From Prostheceraeus crozeri (Eukaryota; Platyhelminthes; Polycladida; Euryleptidae): DNA of 64,000 nt. The stretch spans positions 1 through 64,000 of the forward strand of contig CAJQUW010001458.1 of NCBI GenBank assembly GCA_907163375.1, read 5' to 3'. The notes under the pieces were generated by a model. It saw only the letters and a program-made list of their open reading frames with translations. It was not told where the DNA came from and did not search any database. Positions 10,485-22,662 of the stretch are shown one piece after another. The translations under genes and the position numbers were made by a program. Positions within the stretch are counted from its first letter, which is position 1. Every line of letters starts with the position of its first letter.

Positions 10485-11084
10485 TTCTCATTCTCTTTAG
10501 ATACTCAATATATATACTGCGACAGACCTTTGCTGTCAAGTCCTGATTTATCGCTGATATTCACAGTTTATGTAATTTATATCTTCTACATTGGTTAATA
10601 TATTTAGGTAAGCCTACACTCTACAAATACTCATATAAGTCAAATGTTCTACAGGGAACAGAAACAGCCTTTACTTGGCACTCCTATAACGTTCCCATTT
10701 AGGAGCAATTGTACAAAATTTACGATTGTCAGAAAAATATGAAATCAACAGGAGTGATGCTACGTTTGTGAATAAAAATGGTTATCAGGTTGCATGATAA
10801 CTTCAATTTGATTGCTTTTTGTTATTAATGAAATAGCAAAATATCACATACTTTTACCAAATCTGCAGACACAATAAAACATGGCGAATCGGCAGCTAAC
10901 CACGTCATCTTCCTCAGGGAATCTCTTTAATTTGTTGTGTTCCTAAATGGGAAAGCTAGGAGATAAAAAGTCAATGCGATAGTCAGAAGCAGTCTACCTT
11001 TTGTGCTCAACTGTACTCGCTGAAACAGAAATCGGGTTGTGTATCCGATATAACATTCATCATACAAATCATATTCATGTTTGC
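10485..11084. other. No gene seen
   Basis: AT-rich sequence with no convincing frame, repeat or RNA signal. Confidence 0.5.
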
Positions 11085-11665
11085 ACCAGGGATGCGGAGT
11101 CGGAGTCGGAATCCCGGAGTCCTATCATTTTTGCTGGAGTTGTGCTCCAGGACTCCGGACTCCGACCTATAGCTAGACCCGAAATATAATTCAAACAAAT
11201 TATTTATCCTCGTGCACAGCAGTCACTGTCTTGATGTCAACTTTCTCCGTCAAACAAAAGTACAGAGACACTGCTGCATGCAAAGCTTGAAATAGTTGAG
11301 GGAATGAACCGTGATAGTGAAAAAGGATTGTCTTTTCACTCGGTGATTTAGTAGAGAAGACAAGCCTTCATAGCCTCGATCACACCTACGCACCAAAGGT
11401 CACATCAGAGACAAAAATGAAATACTAGTCTGTTTGAGAACATTACCTCTTACCCAAACGCTAATCTTGTGTGATGGCTCCTCCAAAGCGCATACTAAAA
11501 GAATGGTGATTTTCCTGTCTGGTAGAGACTGCAGGCAACAAACATCAACAAGATGGGAGGAACCGAGTCGCATGCATCCAACTGAAAGCGACATTTGATA
11601 AACTTTCAACGAAAATTATTGATAATTGATACAGCAATGATCACTAAAGATAGGTTCAGGTAAGC
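11085..11665 (+). repeat. Dispersed 580-bp repeat R1, copy 1
   Basis: About 580 bp that reappears in inverted orientation at 40195-40768 with many small differences. One end has GGGATGCGGAGTCGGAGTC and GGACTCCGGACTCCGACC; the other ends in a TAAAGA/GAACCATTC-type sequence. The GGAGTC-rich end alone recurs at 16776-16830 and 39285-39355. No coding capacity. Confidence 0.8.
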
Positions 11666-11716
11666 CTATAATGATCTATGATGTAGGTTGCCAGTTTTTT
11701 CAAAAAAAACTAGGAT

Positions 11717-13108
11717 ATATACTCACTGACATAAATAATGAAACCAACTATCATTGACTTGAATGGAAGTTTGTTTCATTTTTTTCTATGGTTTGAGATG
11801 ATATCTCGCTTTCTATGTATCACCATTGAACTCCATATGATAAGGGAAATGATATAGGACCATCAAATTTCAAAATTTGATATTGATCACAGTAACAGCT
11901 AGTAGTTGAACAGAATCACCACCTACTGCTGACCAGATTTGACTTATGAAATGGCGCACGATAACTTTACCAGAGGAATGGCAATTGGGATGATGCGTTG
12001 TGGGCAAAGTTCTACAATTGTTGCGAAAGAATTGAAAATTTCAAGGGTCGTTGTGTGGAGGTGGTGGTGTCGTTGGAAAGCAGAAGGAAATGTGGAAAAG
12101 AAGAACGGATCAGGAAGACCAAGGGTATCATCCAAGCGGACAGATGCACGCTTAGTTTTAGCTGCTAAAAGAAACAGATTTGTGTCCGTCCCGAAGCTAA
12201 TTGTGTACTGGAAGGTTGCTGGGAACGTTGCCTGTAGCGTTCGAACTGCATATCGAAGATTGCGAGAAGCTGGTATACAGTCTCGACGACCTGCTGTGAG
12301 AATTCCGCTGAGCCTGGAACATCGAAGGAGACGAGTGACGTGGTGTCAAGGTCATCAGTCGTGGAGTGACAGTCAGTGGGAACGTGTGCTCTGGACTGAT
12401 GAATCGAGGTTTACTCTCGATTTCAAGGATGTTCGGATCCGTGTTCATCGCTTGCCAAGTGAACGATTTGCTCCATGTTGCGTCAAAGAACACGACCGGT
12501 ACGGCGGCGGTAGTGTCATGGTTTGGGCCGGTATCTGGCACAATGGAAAAACACCAGCAATCGTAGTGAAAGGAACATTGACAGGACAGCGATATGCCGA
12601 CGAGATCGTGACACCGGTCGTGGTTTCGAATCAATTGATTTTTCAGGATGACAACGCAAGGCCCCATCGCGCTTCAGTGGTCTCTAACAGGATAGCAAGC
12701 AGTGGAATCCAAACCTTGGAATGGCCCTCACGTTCTCCCGACCTCTCCGCCATCGAGCACTGCTGGATGAACTTGGTCGCAGAGTGAGGGAGAGGTACAA
12801 CCACCCACCAGTGTCTTTGAAGATGTTGGCCGACAGACTGATCGAGCAGTGGAACCTCTTAGACCTGTCATTCATCCAGCGACTGTGCTCATCCATGTCC
12901 TCACGCATCGATGCCTGTTTGGATGCTCGCGGTGGTCACATCCGTTTCTAACTTAAGTTGATAAAATCATGAGTATCAAATTAAATGTTTTTGAGTAAAG
13001 CATTCGAGTTCTCCTTTTACAAACAACAAACAAACGTACAGTACAACCAAGTTTAAGTCATAAGTATTCATATCAGGACTTGTTTCATTCTTTTTGTCAC
13101 TGAGTATA
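11717..13108 (+). mobile_element. Tc1/mariner transposon with TIRs
   Basis: The left end TATACTCACTGACATAAAT and the inverted right end (TATACTCAGTGACAAAAAG) both continue into AATGAAACAA, giving TIRs of about 28 bp at TA-rich sites, about 1.39 kb apart. The internal transposase has one frameshift. A more decayed relative was split by the Polinton (43530-43746 and 61165-61560). Confidence 0.85.
11939..12951 (+). pseudogene. Tc1-family transposase, one frameshift
   Basis: An N-terminal helix-turn-helix region (RGMAIGMMRCGQSSTIVAKEL) and a second HTH/GRPR-type linker (GSGRPR) lead to the DDE core: LWTDESRF, FQDDNARPH and SPDLSAIEHCW. The last Asp and the Glu are about 34 residues apart, as in Tc1 (DD34E). 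After EHCW the frame shifts near 12765-12780, and the C-terminal 60 residues continue in another frame to 12951 (ending GGHIRF). The first frame ends at 12787. One indel thus appears to be the main lesion; length is otherwise normal for Tc1 (about 340 aa). The start ATG may be 11948 or 11954. Confidence 0.85.
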
Positions 13109-13340
13109 TATATATAAAGTAAAATTAGGTCAAATGCAAATGCTATAAATAATACAAAACATAAACCTACGGAGAATCAAAACTCAAAATTAACTTAAAC
13201 GCCAATCGATTTCTGCCGTCTACAACGGCTTCTCAAGGCAAACTGATGTATTATAACCAAATACAGATATTGAAATCAATGATATCAAAGCTAACGAAGA
13301 CGTACATAGTATATAGTGTGGTAAAAATAAAAAGACTAAA

Positions 13341-14888
13341 TTACATAGAATTCAAAGTAGGACCAAATAAGTTGATGAAATATCTTTCTTTCATCTCTCG
13401 ATCTATGCGAGTGGATGTTGGCGGCAGCTGAAAGAAAGGTGCAGCAGTAAACCTCCCTTCTCCACACGTTGAAATATGATGGCTCACTTTCAACTTAGCA
13501 TATTGGAGGTTGTTGACGTGTTGTCGGTGGAGGGTTATACGGTTGCGGAATGAGTTACCCGTTTGGCCTATATAAAATTGATCACATTTCGTGCAGGCTA
13601 ACTTATAGATCACATTCGAAGATCGGCAGTCCATATTACTTCTTATATTGAAAGATGTCGCATTAAAAGTTATTTGTTTACCCGTAGTCAGTATAGTGCA
13701 ACACTTGCAGCGGGGTTCTTCGCAACGTCGAATTCCGTAAATTGTCTTTCGATTGTTCTTCGATAGTATTGATAAAAGATTCACCGGCTGACTATTTACT
13801 TTCATTATATTCATATTCGTGAAAGGCTGTAATACATTGATTGCACTCGACAATGGACGTACTATCTTTTCAAATATCCGGGGATTGTTAATATTGTGTT
13901 CTTGAATAAATGGTATAATTTTCTTATGTTGTTTTGGTTTTACGATGTTGTTTTCCGCTCGTTTAACAGCATCATCAATTAACTGAATTGGATACTTTAA
14001 TGCGAGTAATCTGGTTTCCAGTTCTTTATAACGAAGCAATCTTGTATTCTTGTCAGAGACAATCACTTTTATTCTACGGGCAAGGTTGTAGGGTATATTT
14101 TTCAAAGTATGACGTGTATGAGCGCAATCAAACGGAACGTAGCACATTGTATCAGTCTCTTTTCTGAAAATGTCAGTACTAATTCGTAGAGAGACAGGAT
14201 TGATAGTGACAGAAACATCAAGAAAGTCCATTTTGTGGATATTCATGCTCATTGTAAATCTAATAGCAGGATCTAAATTATTCAGTAACTCATAGAATTC
14301 CATGTAATTCCCATAATCTGAATCCCAGATAAGCCAGCAATCATCCAAGTATCTTGTCCACGAATCAATTATAGCAACCGCATTGTAGGGGAACAATTCC
14401 GTGACCTTAGCATATAAAGTTTCTTCTAGGAATGCCATTACCAAGGTGGCGTAGGTTGGAGCCACCTTGGTGCCCATCGCTGTGCCAGATAGCTGCAGGT
14501 AGGCCTATACTTCATCCTCGAAAGAGAAATAATTATTTTTCAGTATGAAATTCATAGCCTCTATAATGAATGAGGCATTAATTCGATTAGGTAAGGAATC
14601 TGCACATTTATGAAGCCAGAACTGTTATGACCGCAGACCCAACTCATGGGGGATCGATGTGTATAAAGAAACGACGTCGAAGGTAAGCATGAGAGAATTC
14701 TTTTTAACTGATTTTGGCAAGCATTGGATAAAATGATGCGTATCTCGGCATATACTCTTGACGGAAGGTATAATAAGTTTCATAATTTCATCTATGAAAT
14801 TGCTCAATGTACTAGTTGGTGCAAACCGACAGGACACAATAGGTCTAAATTTAAGATCTGATGGTACCTGTGACTCTATACTGCCCAA
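13341..14888 (-). pseudogene. PLE reverse transcriptase plus GIY-YIG endonuclease
   Basis: RT motif A lies at FDVVSLYTSIP (about 14670). The frame is lost at 14625 and resumes with AMGTKVAPTYA (14480) and the motif C block RYLDDCWLIWD (about 14350). The thumb follows, then a CCHH-like Cys-rich linker (CEEPRCKCC) and the endonuclease VIYKLACTKCDQFYIGQTG, stopping at 13341. Known family role: target-primed reverse transcription and nicking. The frame break between motifs A and B inactivates it. Confidence 0.85.
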
Positions 14889-14955
14889 ATTATCTGGTTT
14901 AAGCTTGGAAAAGTAGTTTGTGTTTGTGAAGTTTGGGTAAACCGTAGAGAAATTG

Positions 14956-15510
14956 TCATTTTGGATGGAATTTAGTCAAAAAATCATATTCTTTTGCTGT
15001 AAAGGAACTACGACACTTCTCGCATAATTTCAAAAGTAGTTTTTGAGTAGTGTAGACATCATGATTTTCGATCTCCAGATGAGTGTTCGGATCCGATAAA
15101 TGTTCATCTAAAATTCTAACTTTGTAAAACGAATAATCCAATATTACCATGGCACTACCTTTATCCGCTGAGGTAAAGCGAAGGTTAGATTTGCTACGTA
15201 ATAATCGAATTGCATTGCTTTCTTCTCGAGATAGATTAAATCTTGGTTTATTATTGGATTCGTTAAATAAAGATTCAGTATTGCTTTCCATTAATTCAAT
15301 CAAATTGTCAAGTTGAGGGTTGTTACCCTTATTAGGCATGAAATCTGATTGTTGATAATTCAAATGAAATTCACTAGGTACCTCCCTAGTGACTCAATGT
15401 CTTTGTAATAATCCAGTAGTCTGAGTTTTCGTGCGAATTTATTCAAATCTACTTTCAATTTTTCTGTGTTCCGTCCAGGGGTTGGAGTAAATTTATTTCC
15501 CATAGCAGTT
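14956..15510 (-). pseudogene. PLE ORF, N-terminal RT region
   Basis: Includes TPTPGRN (about 15470), a typical upstream PLE block, and RFTSADKGSAMVILD (about 15160-15185), the SADKG motif preceding RT motif 1. A frameshift sits near 15365 and a further gap precedes the palm at 14888. Confidence 0.75.
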
Positions 15511-15570
15511 TTTTGCATTCAATGCTTAAAACCTCCGATGACAGGTTATATACCGAAATACGTTCCTCCT

Positions 15571-16038
15571 TTACTCTAAAAAAGAGTTGTTGGTAAATAT
15601 ATACTCGTCACTGTAATCTTCATTTTCGACAAAGTCATTATTCCAATTTCTGTAGTAATTTCTATTATACCGTCTGCCGTTAAAGTCTCTTCTCCAATTT
15701 CTGTCATTTGATCCAGGCTGAACATTTCTATATCTCTCATTAAAATTACGTCGATATGGCTGTCTAAATTGATTATTTGGTCTGTTCCAAGCGCTTCGAT
15801 ATATCTTGTTAGGAGGATCACTATTAACAAAATTTGGAAAATTTGTTCTTGTACTTTTGAATGGACTGTCTAATGGTAGCAAGTGTTTTTCTGATTTAAA
15901 AAAATCACTTTTTTTATTCCAAATTAACTCACTAATTGAAGCTTCCTTTTGCACAGTCTCATTCCAGCGAACATTTTGTTCTATTTTGTCTACATTTTGT
16001 TCAATACATTGTGCAATCAATGTATTACAGCCTTTCAC
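15571..16038 (-). pseudogene. PLE N-terminal Arg/Asn-rich ORF, fused to inverted repeat
   Basis: A 155-codon frame whose C-terminal half is rich in Arg, Asn and Tyr (RRYNRNYYRNW), a likely nucleic-acid-binding region. Its apparent start lies inside the inverted 3'-end copy, so the true 5' end was lost when the inverted copy joined at about 16011. Confidence 0.55.
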
Positions 16039-16516
16039 GAATATGAATATAATGAAAGTAAATAGTCAGCCGGCGAATCTTTTATCAATACTATCGAAGA
16101 ACAATCGAAAGACAATTTACGGAATTCGACGTTGCGAAGAACCCCGCTGCAAGTGTTGCACTATACTGACTACGGGTAAACAAATAACTTTTAATGCGAC
16201 ATCTTTCAATATAAGAAGTAATATGGACTGCCGATCTTCGAATGTGATCTATAAGTTAGCCTGCACGAAATGTGATCAATTTTATATAGGCCAAACGGGT
16301 AACTCATTCCGCAACCGTATAACCCTCCACCGACAACACGTCAACAACCTCCAATATGCTAAGTTGAAAGTGAGCCATCATATTTCAACGTGTGGAGAAG
16401 GGAGGTTTACTGCTGCACCTTTCTTTCAGCTGCCGCCAACATCCACTCGCATAGATCGAGAGATGAAAGAAAGATATTTCATCAACTTATTTGGTCCTAC
16501 TTTGAATTCTATGTAA
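16011..16516 (+). pseudogene. Inverted copy of PLE GIY-YIG endonuclease domain
   Basis: The translation from about 16020 is virtually the same as the C-terminal 165 residues of the minus-strand PLE protein; one Val to Ala change is seen near the start. It includes the linker cysteines and FYIGQTGNSFRNR, and stops at 16516. There is no RT domain, so it is a truncated copy. Confidence 0.85.
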
Positions 16517-16708
16517 TTTAGTCTTTTTATTTTTACCACACTATATACTATGTACGTCTTCGTTAGCCTTGATATCATTGATTTCAATATTTTGTATTTG
16601 GTTATAATACATCAGTTTGCCTTGAGAAGCCGTCGTAGACGCCAGAAATCGATTGGCGTTTAAGTTAATTTTGAGTTTTGATTCTCCGTAGGTTTATGTT
16701 TTGTTATA

Positions 16709-16713
16709 TATAC

Positions 16714-16768
<55 letters not shown>
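16709..16768. repeat. (TA)n microsatellite
   Basis: About 60 bases of nearly pure TA directly abut the end of the inverted PLE copy. A shorter TA run (13105-13116) abuts the opposite end. Confidence 0.95.
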
Positions 16769-16774
<6 letters not shown>

Positions 16775-16775
16775 C

Positions 16776-16830
16776 CACCCGGAGTAGGAGTCGGAGTCCT
16801 ATCAAAATGATAGGACTTCGCATCCCTGGT
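16776..16830. repeat. GGAGTC-rich end of repeat R1
   Basis: CCCGGAGTAGGAGTCGGAGTC followed by ATCAAAATGATAGGACT forms a small hairpin. It matches the ends of the R1 copies at 11085 and 40750 and the block at 39285-39355. Confidence 0.65.
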
Positions 16831-17202
16831 TTGCACACAACACCACCACTGTAGCAGTGCTTCTCGATAGTGTTGTTAATTTGAGTTTATTTTCTGCTTT
16901 CTAGTGGGAGAATAGTCATAAACGCTCCACATTCAAACACAAAGGCCATCTGTAATTGATCAGAGAGATTCTGTCCAACCTAAGCAACTCATGTGATTTC
17001 TCTGATGCTGTTGAATATAGCTAAAGGCATTCATAATCGCATGCATCTCGATAGCGCTCGATAGGTGTTGAGCGAAACGTTGAAAAATTAATTATTGCTA
17101 TTTTATCTTTCTAGAATGCGCTCACATAATCTCAAGTGGATAATTTGCATCCGCACGCCATGAGATGTGCGGATAATCTACGACCACACTTTTGCGGATC
17201 AG

Positions 17203-18948
17203 GGGCCTATTTCAATTCAAGGTCCCTAACCTTACTACCTTACGGTTAGGTACCTAATGTCATGCTCCCTTAAGGTGGATAAGGACATAGAAATCCGATA
17301 CTCTGTAATAATAAATGACTAGAACGGCCATGGACAATGAAAACAGTAGAACGTCGTGGACGGACATGCGTTATCATGACAACGGTGCCTATACGATGGT
17401 GGCTTCTAGTGGTTGACAATTGTAAGGCACCGGCAGCTTATCTGTGAACTTCGTAAATATTCACGGCCATTATAATTTCTCTTTACATATGAAAGCATTC
17501 TGACAAAATAACTTACAATAAATCGCCATGCGGCAGGAATTTATAACTGTTGCATGTTTAAGTGATTTGACTCTTTCAAAGATCTAGCAATTGGCACCCA
17601 GCCGAGCGGCTGAAATTTTCATCAGCAAACAGCTGTTGTCTATTCTTGTCAGTAAACAAAGCGAAAAGTCGGATTTCTATGGATAAGCGTGTTACAACTT
17701 CAAAGCAGCACCTTTGAAGCATCTATTCAAATAACAAGCAATTCATTGTCTCTGGCTGTCACGTGGAATAGATATCTTACCTAGCACATCATGAAAAGAG
17801 CGAAAAATCTTACAGTACTTGCATCATAGCCTCTTTCAATCCTATGTTAGGTGGCAAAACTTAAGGTAAAGAGTAAGGTAGCTCTAGACATACCTAATCA
17901 GGTACCTAACCTCTATATGGTCTTTATATGGTACAAGGTAGGTTTCTTTGTGATATAGGAAAACAATGCGGCAATTAAGATTATGCAGACCGTTTCAAAA
18001 ATAATTGCACAAAGAGAATGCATTCTCGAATGAAGTTCTCGAGTTGAAGTTGTGGTTCAATTTTGATAAATCTTATACCATATAAAACTTATGTTTCACA
18101 GATAATTTCGGCAAATATTTCAGTTTCTCAAGTGGTTAGTTGTGGTCAGTCGAGACCACACATGAAAGCAATGTATTTATGAAATAAAATTTAATGCAAT
18201 GTATTCATGAAATGCAATTTGCATATACTACATTAACTAGAAGTAAAAAGAAAGTGTTCTGCATTTCGTTTCATGGCCTTTTGTATGTGGGATTTCATAA
18301 ACATCGATTATTTAACTATCTTAAAACGCTTCTTTACAGTTTATTCTCTCTTACAAATGTGGCCAATGGACTGCCTGTAACATCCGTTTTTGTTTATTTA
18401 CATGAATCTTATTGTTTCCAATACACATCCTGTAGTAAATGGAACGTCATCGATCGCCTCCAGATTCATTCATGAATTTGAGGCTTACTTTTAATGGTGT
18501 ATATTCATTACGTTAGGTAAGATATCTATTTGACCTCGTGACAGACAAGAGGCATTAAATTGTTTGATACTTGGTTAAATACCTTAAGGGATCTCCCTAG
18601 GTACCTTAAGATAATGCTCCCGTAAGATTGAAATACGCTTATCCACCTTAAGGGACCATGACGTTAGGTACCTAACCTTAAGGTATCAAGGTTGCGAACA
18701 TTCATTGAAATAGCCCATTGTAGAAGATTTCATTTACTGCAGAATGAGTGTCGGAGACGAAAATCTACGAATATCACGAGCACAAATATAAGCGAATGAC
18801 GTATATAGGTTTCTCTTGATGCTGAGTCACCACCTCAGATGCTTTAGGGGACCTAGCGTCATCTTAATGAACCTAGCCTTAACTTTGAAATGCACTAACG
18901 TCATTTCTAAGAATCCTAGGGTTAGGTACCTCAAATTGAAATAGGCCC
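17203..18948. mobile_element. Non-autonomous DNA transposon, 1.75 kb
   Basis: Ends GGGCCTATTTCAATT and AATTGAAATAGGCCC are inverted repeats. CAGG on both sides of the slightly shorter version (17200-17203, 18948-18951) may be a 4-bp target duplication. A stronger inverted match joins 17210-17285 to 18640-18718 (both with ACCTTAAGGTTAGGTACC-type text), so an inner element may end at 18718. The 14-bp palindrome GTTAGGTACCTAAC recurs near the ends. No transposase. The right 630 bp recur inverted at 61566-62275. Confidence 0.7.
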
Positions 18949-18951
18949 AGG

Positions 18952-21290
18952 TCTCAGATTGATTGCTTAGAACATCAGAGAATTATGGTTCAAAGCATGA
19001 TGATTCGTATCTTTGTTTCATTTTAGATTTTTCTTATAATAACGTGGAAGATAAGATTGGTTTATGCAAATTAAGAAATATTCGCTTTGATATTGACTTG
19101 ATTGTCTATAATTGCACATTCAAGCAATTCTGTTTAGTCCTATAGTAATCTATGTGTAAAACATAATTTCCACATATTGAAGTTTCCTACTTAATAAGAC
19201 CAGTACAGAATTAGATTGTTGATGCGCGTCGGTTGCATATTTTTAAACATGCTTATAATACCTTAATTTATATCCCAGTATTAAGTAGGTATGATGAAGG
19301 TCAGAAGATTTTCAATTCACGAGCAAATATTCAGGACAGGTGAACAAGTACTACTGTGCATCCATGGAATCCATGAGAGGCTTACACATATACCAAGAAA
19401 TTGAGTTGCTGCCCAGGGGAATTGGAACTCTAAAATCTCGGAAAATCTCGGTTCCGGGATCCCGAAATTTTTCGGAGATTAGTTGCTGTTCAATTAAAGC
19501 ATTTTTTATTTTCAATTTAGGCATTGATTTATGGTATAACACATTTCACTAGGATTGTTATCAAGATATCATCAAATTTTTAATTTTTCGCAGTTGAATC
19601 GAAATGTCTGTATTTTAAAACAACATCAGTCTTTAACATGTGTCATACATGTTTTTGTGACAAAAGCAGCTTATTTGTAATGATGCGAAAGTGTGCCATG
19701 TAGGTTTGCATGCATGTACTCGTGTATTGTGGATTTGAAATCAATTTTGTTACTATGTGCTGTGTTTGTCGGAGCATTCTAAGCTTATTGCTTTGCCGGT
19801 ACAATACAATGTATTTTAAATGTACTCATGTGGGACCCTTCAACATCGGCGCCTGAGTGAAATTTTCAAACAGAAATTGTAGGAAATGTATAACTAAGAA
19901 ATATGACCCTCTTGGGGGTTTATTGGAAGATTAATATTGGCATTGGTCCTCGTATCTTAGCGTTCAGTCAAGCTTAGATCCAACCTTGATCCATCTACCA
20001 ATTGATCACTTCACTGGAAAGAAACTAGACTCAAAAAGGCAACGCAATTTGGTTACAGCACAAAATCATTAGGTCAACTGCTCAAGCGCTTGCAAACGTG
20101 TGTGGTGTGGTAATGAAAATTGTAATATCAAAGGTGCAGTCTACTTACATGTAGTGTCCTATGCAATCACTGTGTCAAGGTCAACTACATTTCAAGAGAT
20201 AAGAAGATCAATAATGAAACATGCTAATAGCCACACCTCCGCTGCATTTGAGAACATTTACGAGCGGTCAATGGTCAATCAATGGTGTTAGCCGGAAATG
20301 ACTTGACGAAAATGCAATGAACACTTTTGTCTATCATCGACTTCAAGATGTTTTTAAAAACCATGTAATTTTAAATATTTTGAAAGATCAAAGCATGCTT
20401 TTTTTGTTTTCATTGCTTTTAATGTTTTTTATCCCAGCATTATACATCATTTCTTTTGAATCTAGCAACATATTAATTTGATAGGCCACTTCAAGCGCTG
20501 TTTTGATGAATGAAATAAAGTACCTATATTGTCGATAACATGCTATTCATAAACTTACTAGATCTTGTGTTTATATCATGCTGACTACGTTTGCCGGCAG
20601 CAATTTCATTTCTTGGGAGCATCCCAAGTCTTCGCATTCGCCTCTCTAGTAAGCTATGGACAGACAGCATTGGAATACTAGTTCGCCTGCTTTGATCTTC
20701 TCATTGCCTTGAATAAATCATCAAGACCTTCAACAAAGTCTATAACTCCACAATAACGTGACATAATATAACATGTAGATTTCTAGAGATAATTGCACCG
20801 ATTAAGTCAACAAAAGACACTAACACTCTTGATTCCCCGACTGCACCCGCCTGACCGAAGAATTGAAGATACTATAGTCGTCTACTTGTTTACGCAGCCA
20901 TCTAACAGAGTTATTAATTTTCCGTAAAACAAATGCACAAACCTAACTAACGTACCTGCACAATTAATTTTCCTGATACTATTATGATTCTGACATTTTT
21001 CAGATTTCGTTAAATATCTTGTATTTTTTGTTTACCCGAAGACAGCATTCCATTGTCACTGATTTATTCCAAAGAAAAACAAATAAGAGCAAAATATATT
21101 CCAATTCAAAATGCAACCGTGATTAACTGTAATCGCTGATCACGTTAACCGTAACCGGCCACAGCTGCACATCACTACTCTTGATTTCCTGTGTTTCAAT
21201 ATTATCCCCAATAAATAATCCGATGTCGACAGTTCTATAGCATGACGGCTAAAAGGGATCTCCCGCGGTCCATAACTGGAATTTCTGAAC
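18952..21290. other. No gene seen
   Basis: 2.3 kb of AT-rich sequence with only short frames. It includes the orphan end of the 10266 repeat family at 20799-20865. Confidence 0.5.
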
Positions 21291-21520
21291 TGGGATGTGC
21301 AGTAAGGGTTATCAAAAATTCAATTGCAGTGCAATGAATTGCGGTTAATTGGTCGCAATCAATTGATTACTGCCATAAAATATTACAATTGATTGGTGTC
21401 ATCTAGTAATTGCAATCAATGGATTGGCGTCAGTCAATATTTGCACTTGATTGATTAATTGATTTGTGTTGTAACGGGGACGGCATTCAATTGACTGATT
21501 GATTGCAAATTGCAATGCTG
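21291..21520. repeat. ATTGCAATCAATTGATT-rich stretch
   Basis: Many overlapping ATTG/CAAT words (GCAATCAATTGATTACTG, GCAATCAATGGATTG and others) form imperfect short inverted and direct repeats. Similar text recurs at 22195-22320 and in its duplicate at 25239-25364. Confidence 0.55.
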
Positions 21521-21759
21521 TCACCACTCACCAACATAGGAAAGAAAACATCCCAGTAAGATACTAAGCTTACTTAACATGTCTCATTCACAACTGATCA
21601 CTTTCAGGATTCTAATTGGGAACTGAAATATCGTATTAAGTGTCTGTATTATAATACTTTAGTGACAATTTTAAAACTCTACTTTAAACTGTTACAGGTT
21701 CACACATCTTATCAAGAGCATACAACAATTTGTGGTTTCTATTTCATAATAAAGACATT

Positions 21760-21760
21760 T

Positions 21761-21800
<40 letters not shown>
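21760..21800. repeat. (ACT)n microsatellite
   Basis: About 13 tandem ACT/TAC units at the left edge of the first 862-bp repeat. The second copy keeps only three units (24835-24844). Confidence 0.95.
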
Positions 21801-21801
<1 letters not shown>

Positions 21802-22662
21802 TACGTAAATCATGTAATGGATGTAATGGATCTACTCAAGTCACTGTCTAAATTCATAATAAGCTTACTAAACATGCATTATTCACAACTGATCGCTCTC
21901 TGGATTATAGTCAGAAACTATTTTGTTCATAACATATTGAGTATCTCTATATTACAATGCTTTTGTGAAAACATTTAAAACTCTATTTGCTTTGTTATAG
22001 TCACGCATGTGATTATTATTATGGATTATATGATTATCTATTCACTTGTTTCAATAATTGATCGTCACTTTAATTGTAATACATGAGCCTAAATCTTCAA
22101 TAAAATGTATAAATATTGGCATCAAACTGCGAATTTAATTATGTGCATTTCATGAAATGGGTGTACTCGCGTCACTATCCAAATTGAAGGTGGACTATTA
22201 TGCGCCTATTGATTGCTGTCATCAAATAATTGCAATTAATTATTAGCTTCCTGCTATTAATTAATTGATCAATCTAAATTAAGTGATTGTCTGCATGAAG
22301 TTATTTGCAATCAATTTTTGATTACCCCTGATGTGGAGCCCTTTCGTGACAAAGCTGTGATTCTTCAGCAAACGATCCGTTAGATCAGTTGTAAGGCTCA
22401 ATTTATTCAGAGTAAGCGTGAAATGAAGTAAACGATCGATCAAATTGCCTTTCAAGGGATGTGCGGCCGGTAGGATTCGAACCTGCGTCCCCAGGTTAGC
22501 TAGACCTGTAGATACTCTGGAAACTGAGCTACGAGCTCTCACCATCACAAATCAGTTGTCATAGCTGTTCTGATCAGTGAGCAAATATTTCGTCATAATT
22601 GTCTGAATATAATGGAATGAATTCCTAAAATGCGCATTGAAAAGTCAGTTACCTATCGGTAA
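21801..22662. repeat. 862-bp direct repeat, copy 1
   Basis: From ATACGTAAATC to CCTATCGGTAA it is nearly identical to 24845-25706, with the same length and no indels seen. Differences include GTTATAG/GCTATAG and GCGTGAAATG/GCATGAAATG. It flanks the PLE at 22663-24834 on the left. Confidence 0.95.
22467..22548 (-). repeat. tRNA-like sequence in direct repeat 1
   Basis: The minus strand reads TAGCTCAG (A-box-like), an anticodon-like stem CAGGT/ACCTG around CTAGCTA, and a B box GGTTCGAATCC, in tRNA order. The 5' and 3' ends do not pair into an acceptor stem, so I take it as a tRNA-derived SINE head. The 89-codon frame across it is not a protein gene. A duplicate lies at 25511-25592. Confidence 0.6.

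Larger units (their letters stand above)
13154..16705 (-). mobile_element. Penelope-like element with inverted 3'-end copy
   Basis: The main body reads on the minus strand from about 16040 down to 13154: an Arg/Asn-rich N-terminal ORF, RT motifs, then a GIY-YIG endonuclease. The last 694 bases (13154-13847) recur almost unchanged in inverted orientation at 16011-16705, so the element is flanked by two oppositely oriented copies of its own 3' end. Inverted or tandem 5' copies are known for PLEs. Several frameshifts break the coding region. Confidence 0.85.

Noticed and set aside
21760..21800. CRISPR-like array because of regular repeats
   Set aside because: Simple (ACT)n microsatellite in animal DNA; no spacers.
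22279..22548. 89-codon frame duplicated at 25323-25592
   Set aside because: It overlays a tRNA-like sequence and is duplicated only because the 862-bp repeat is; not a protein gene.
22467..22548. Functional tRNA-Ala (AGC-like loop)
   Set aside because: A and B boxes and an anticodon stem exist, but the acceptor ends do not pair; more likely a tRNA-derived SINE head.
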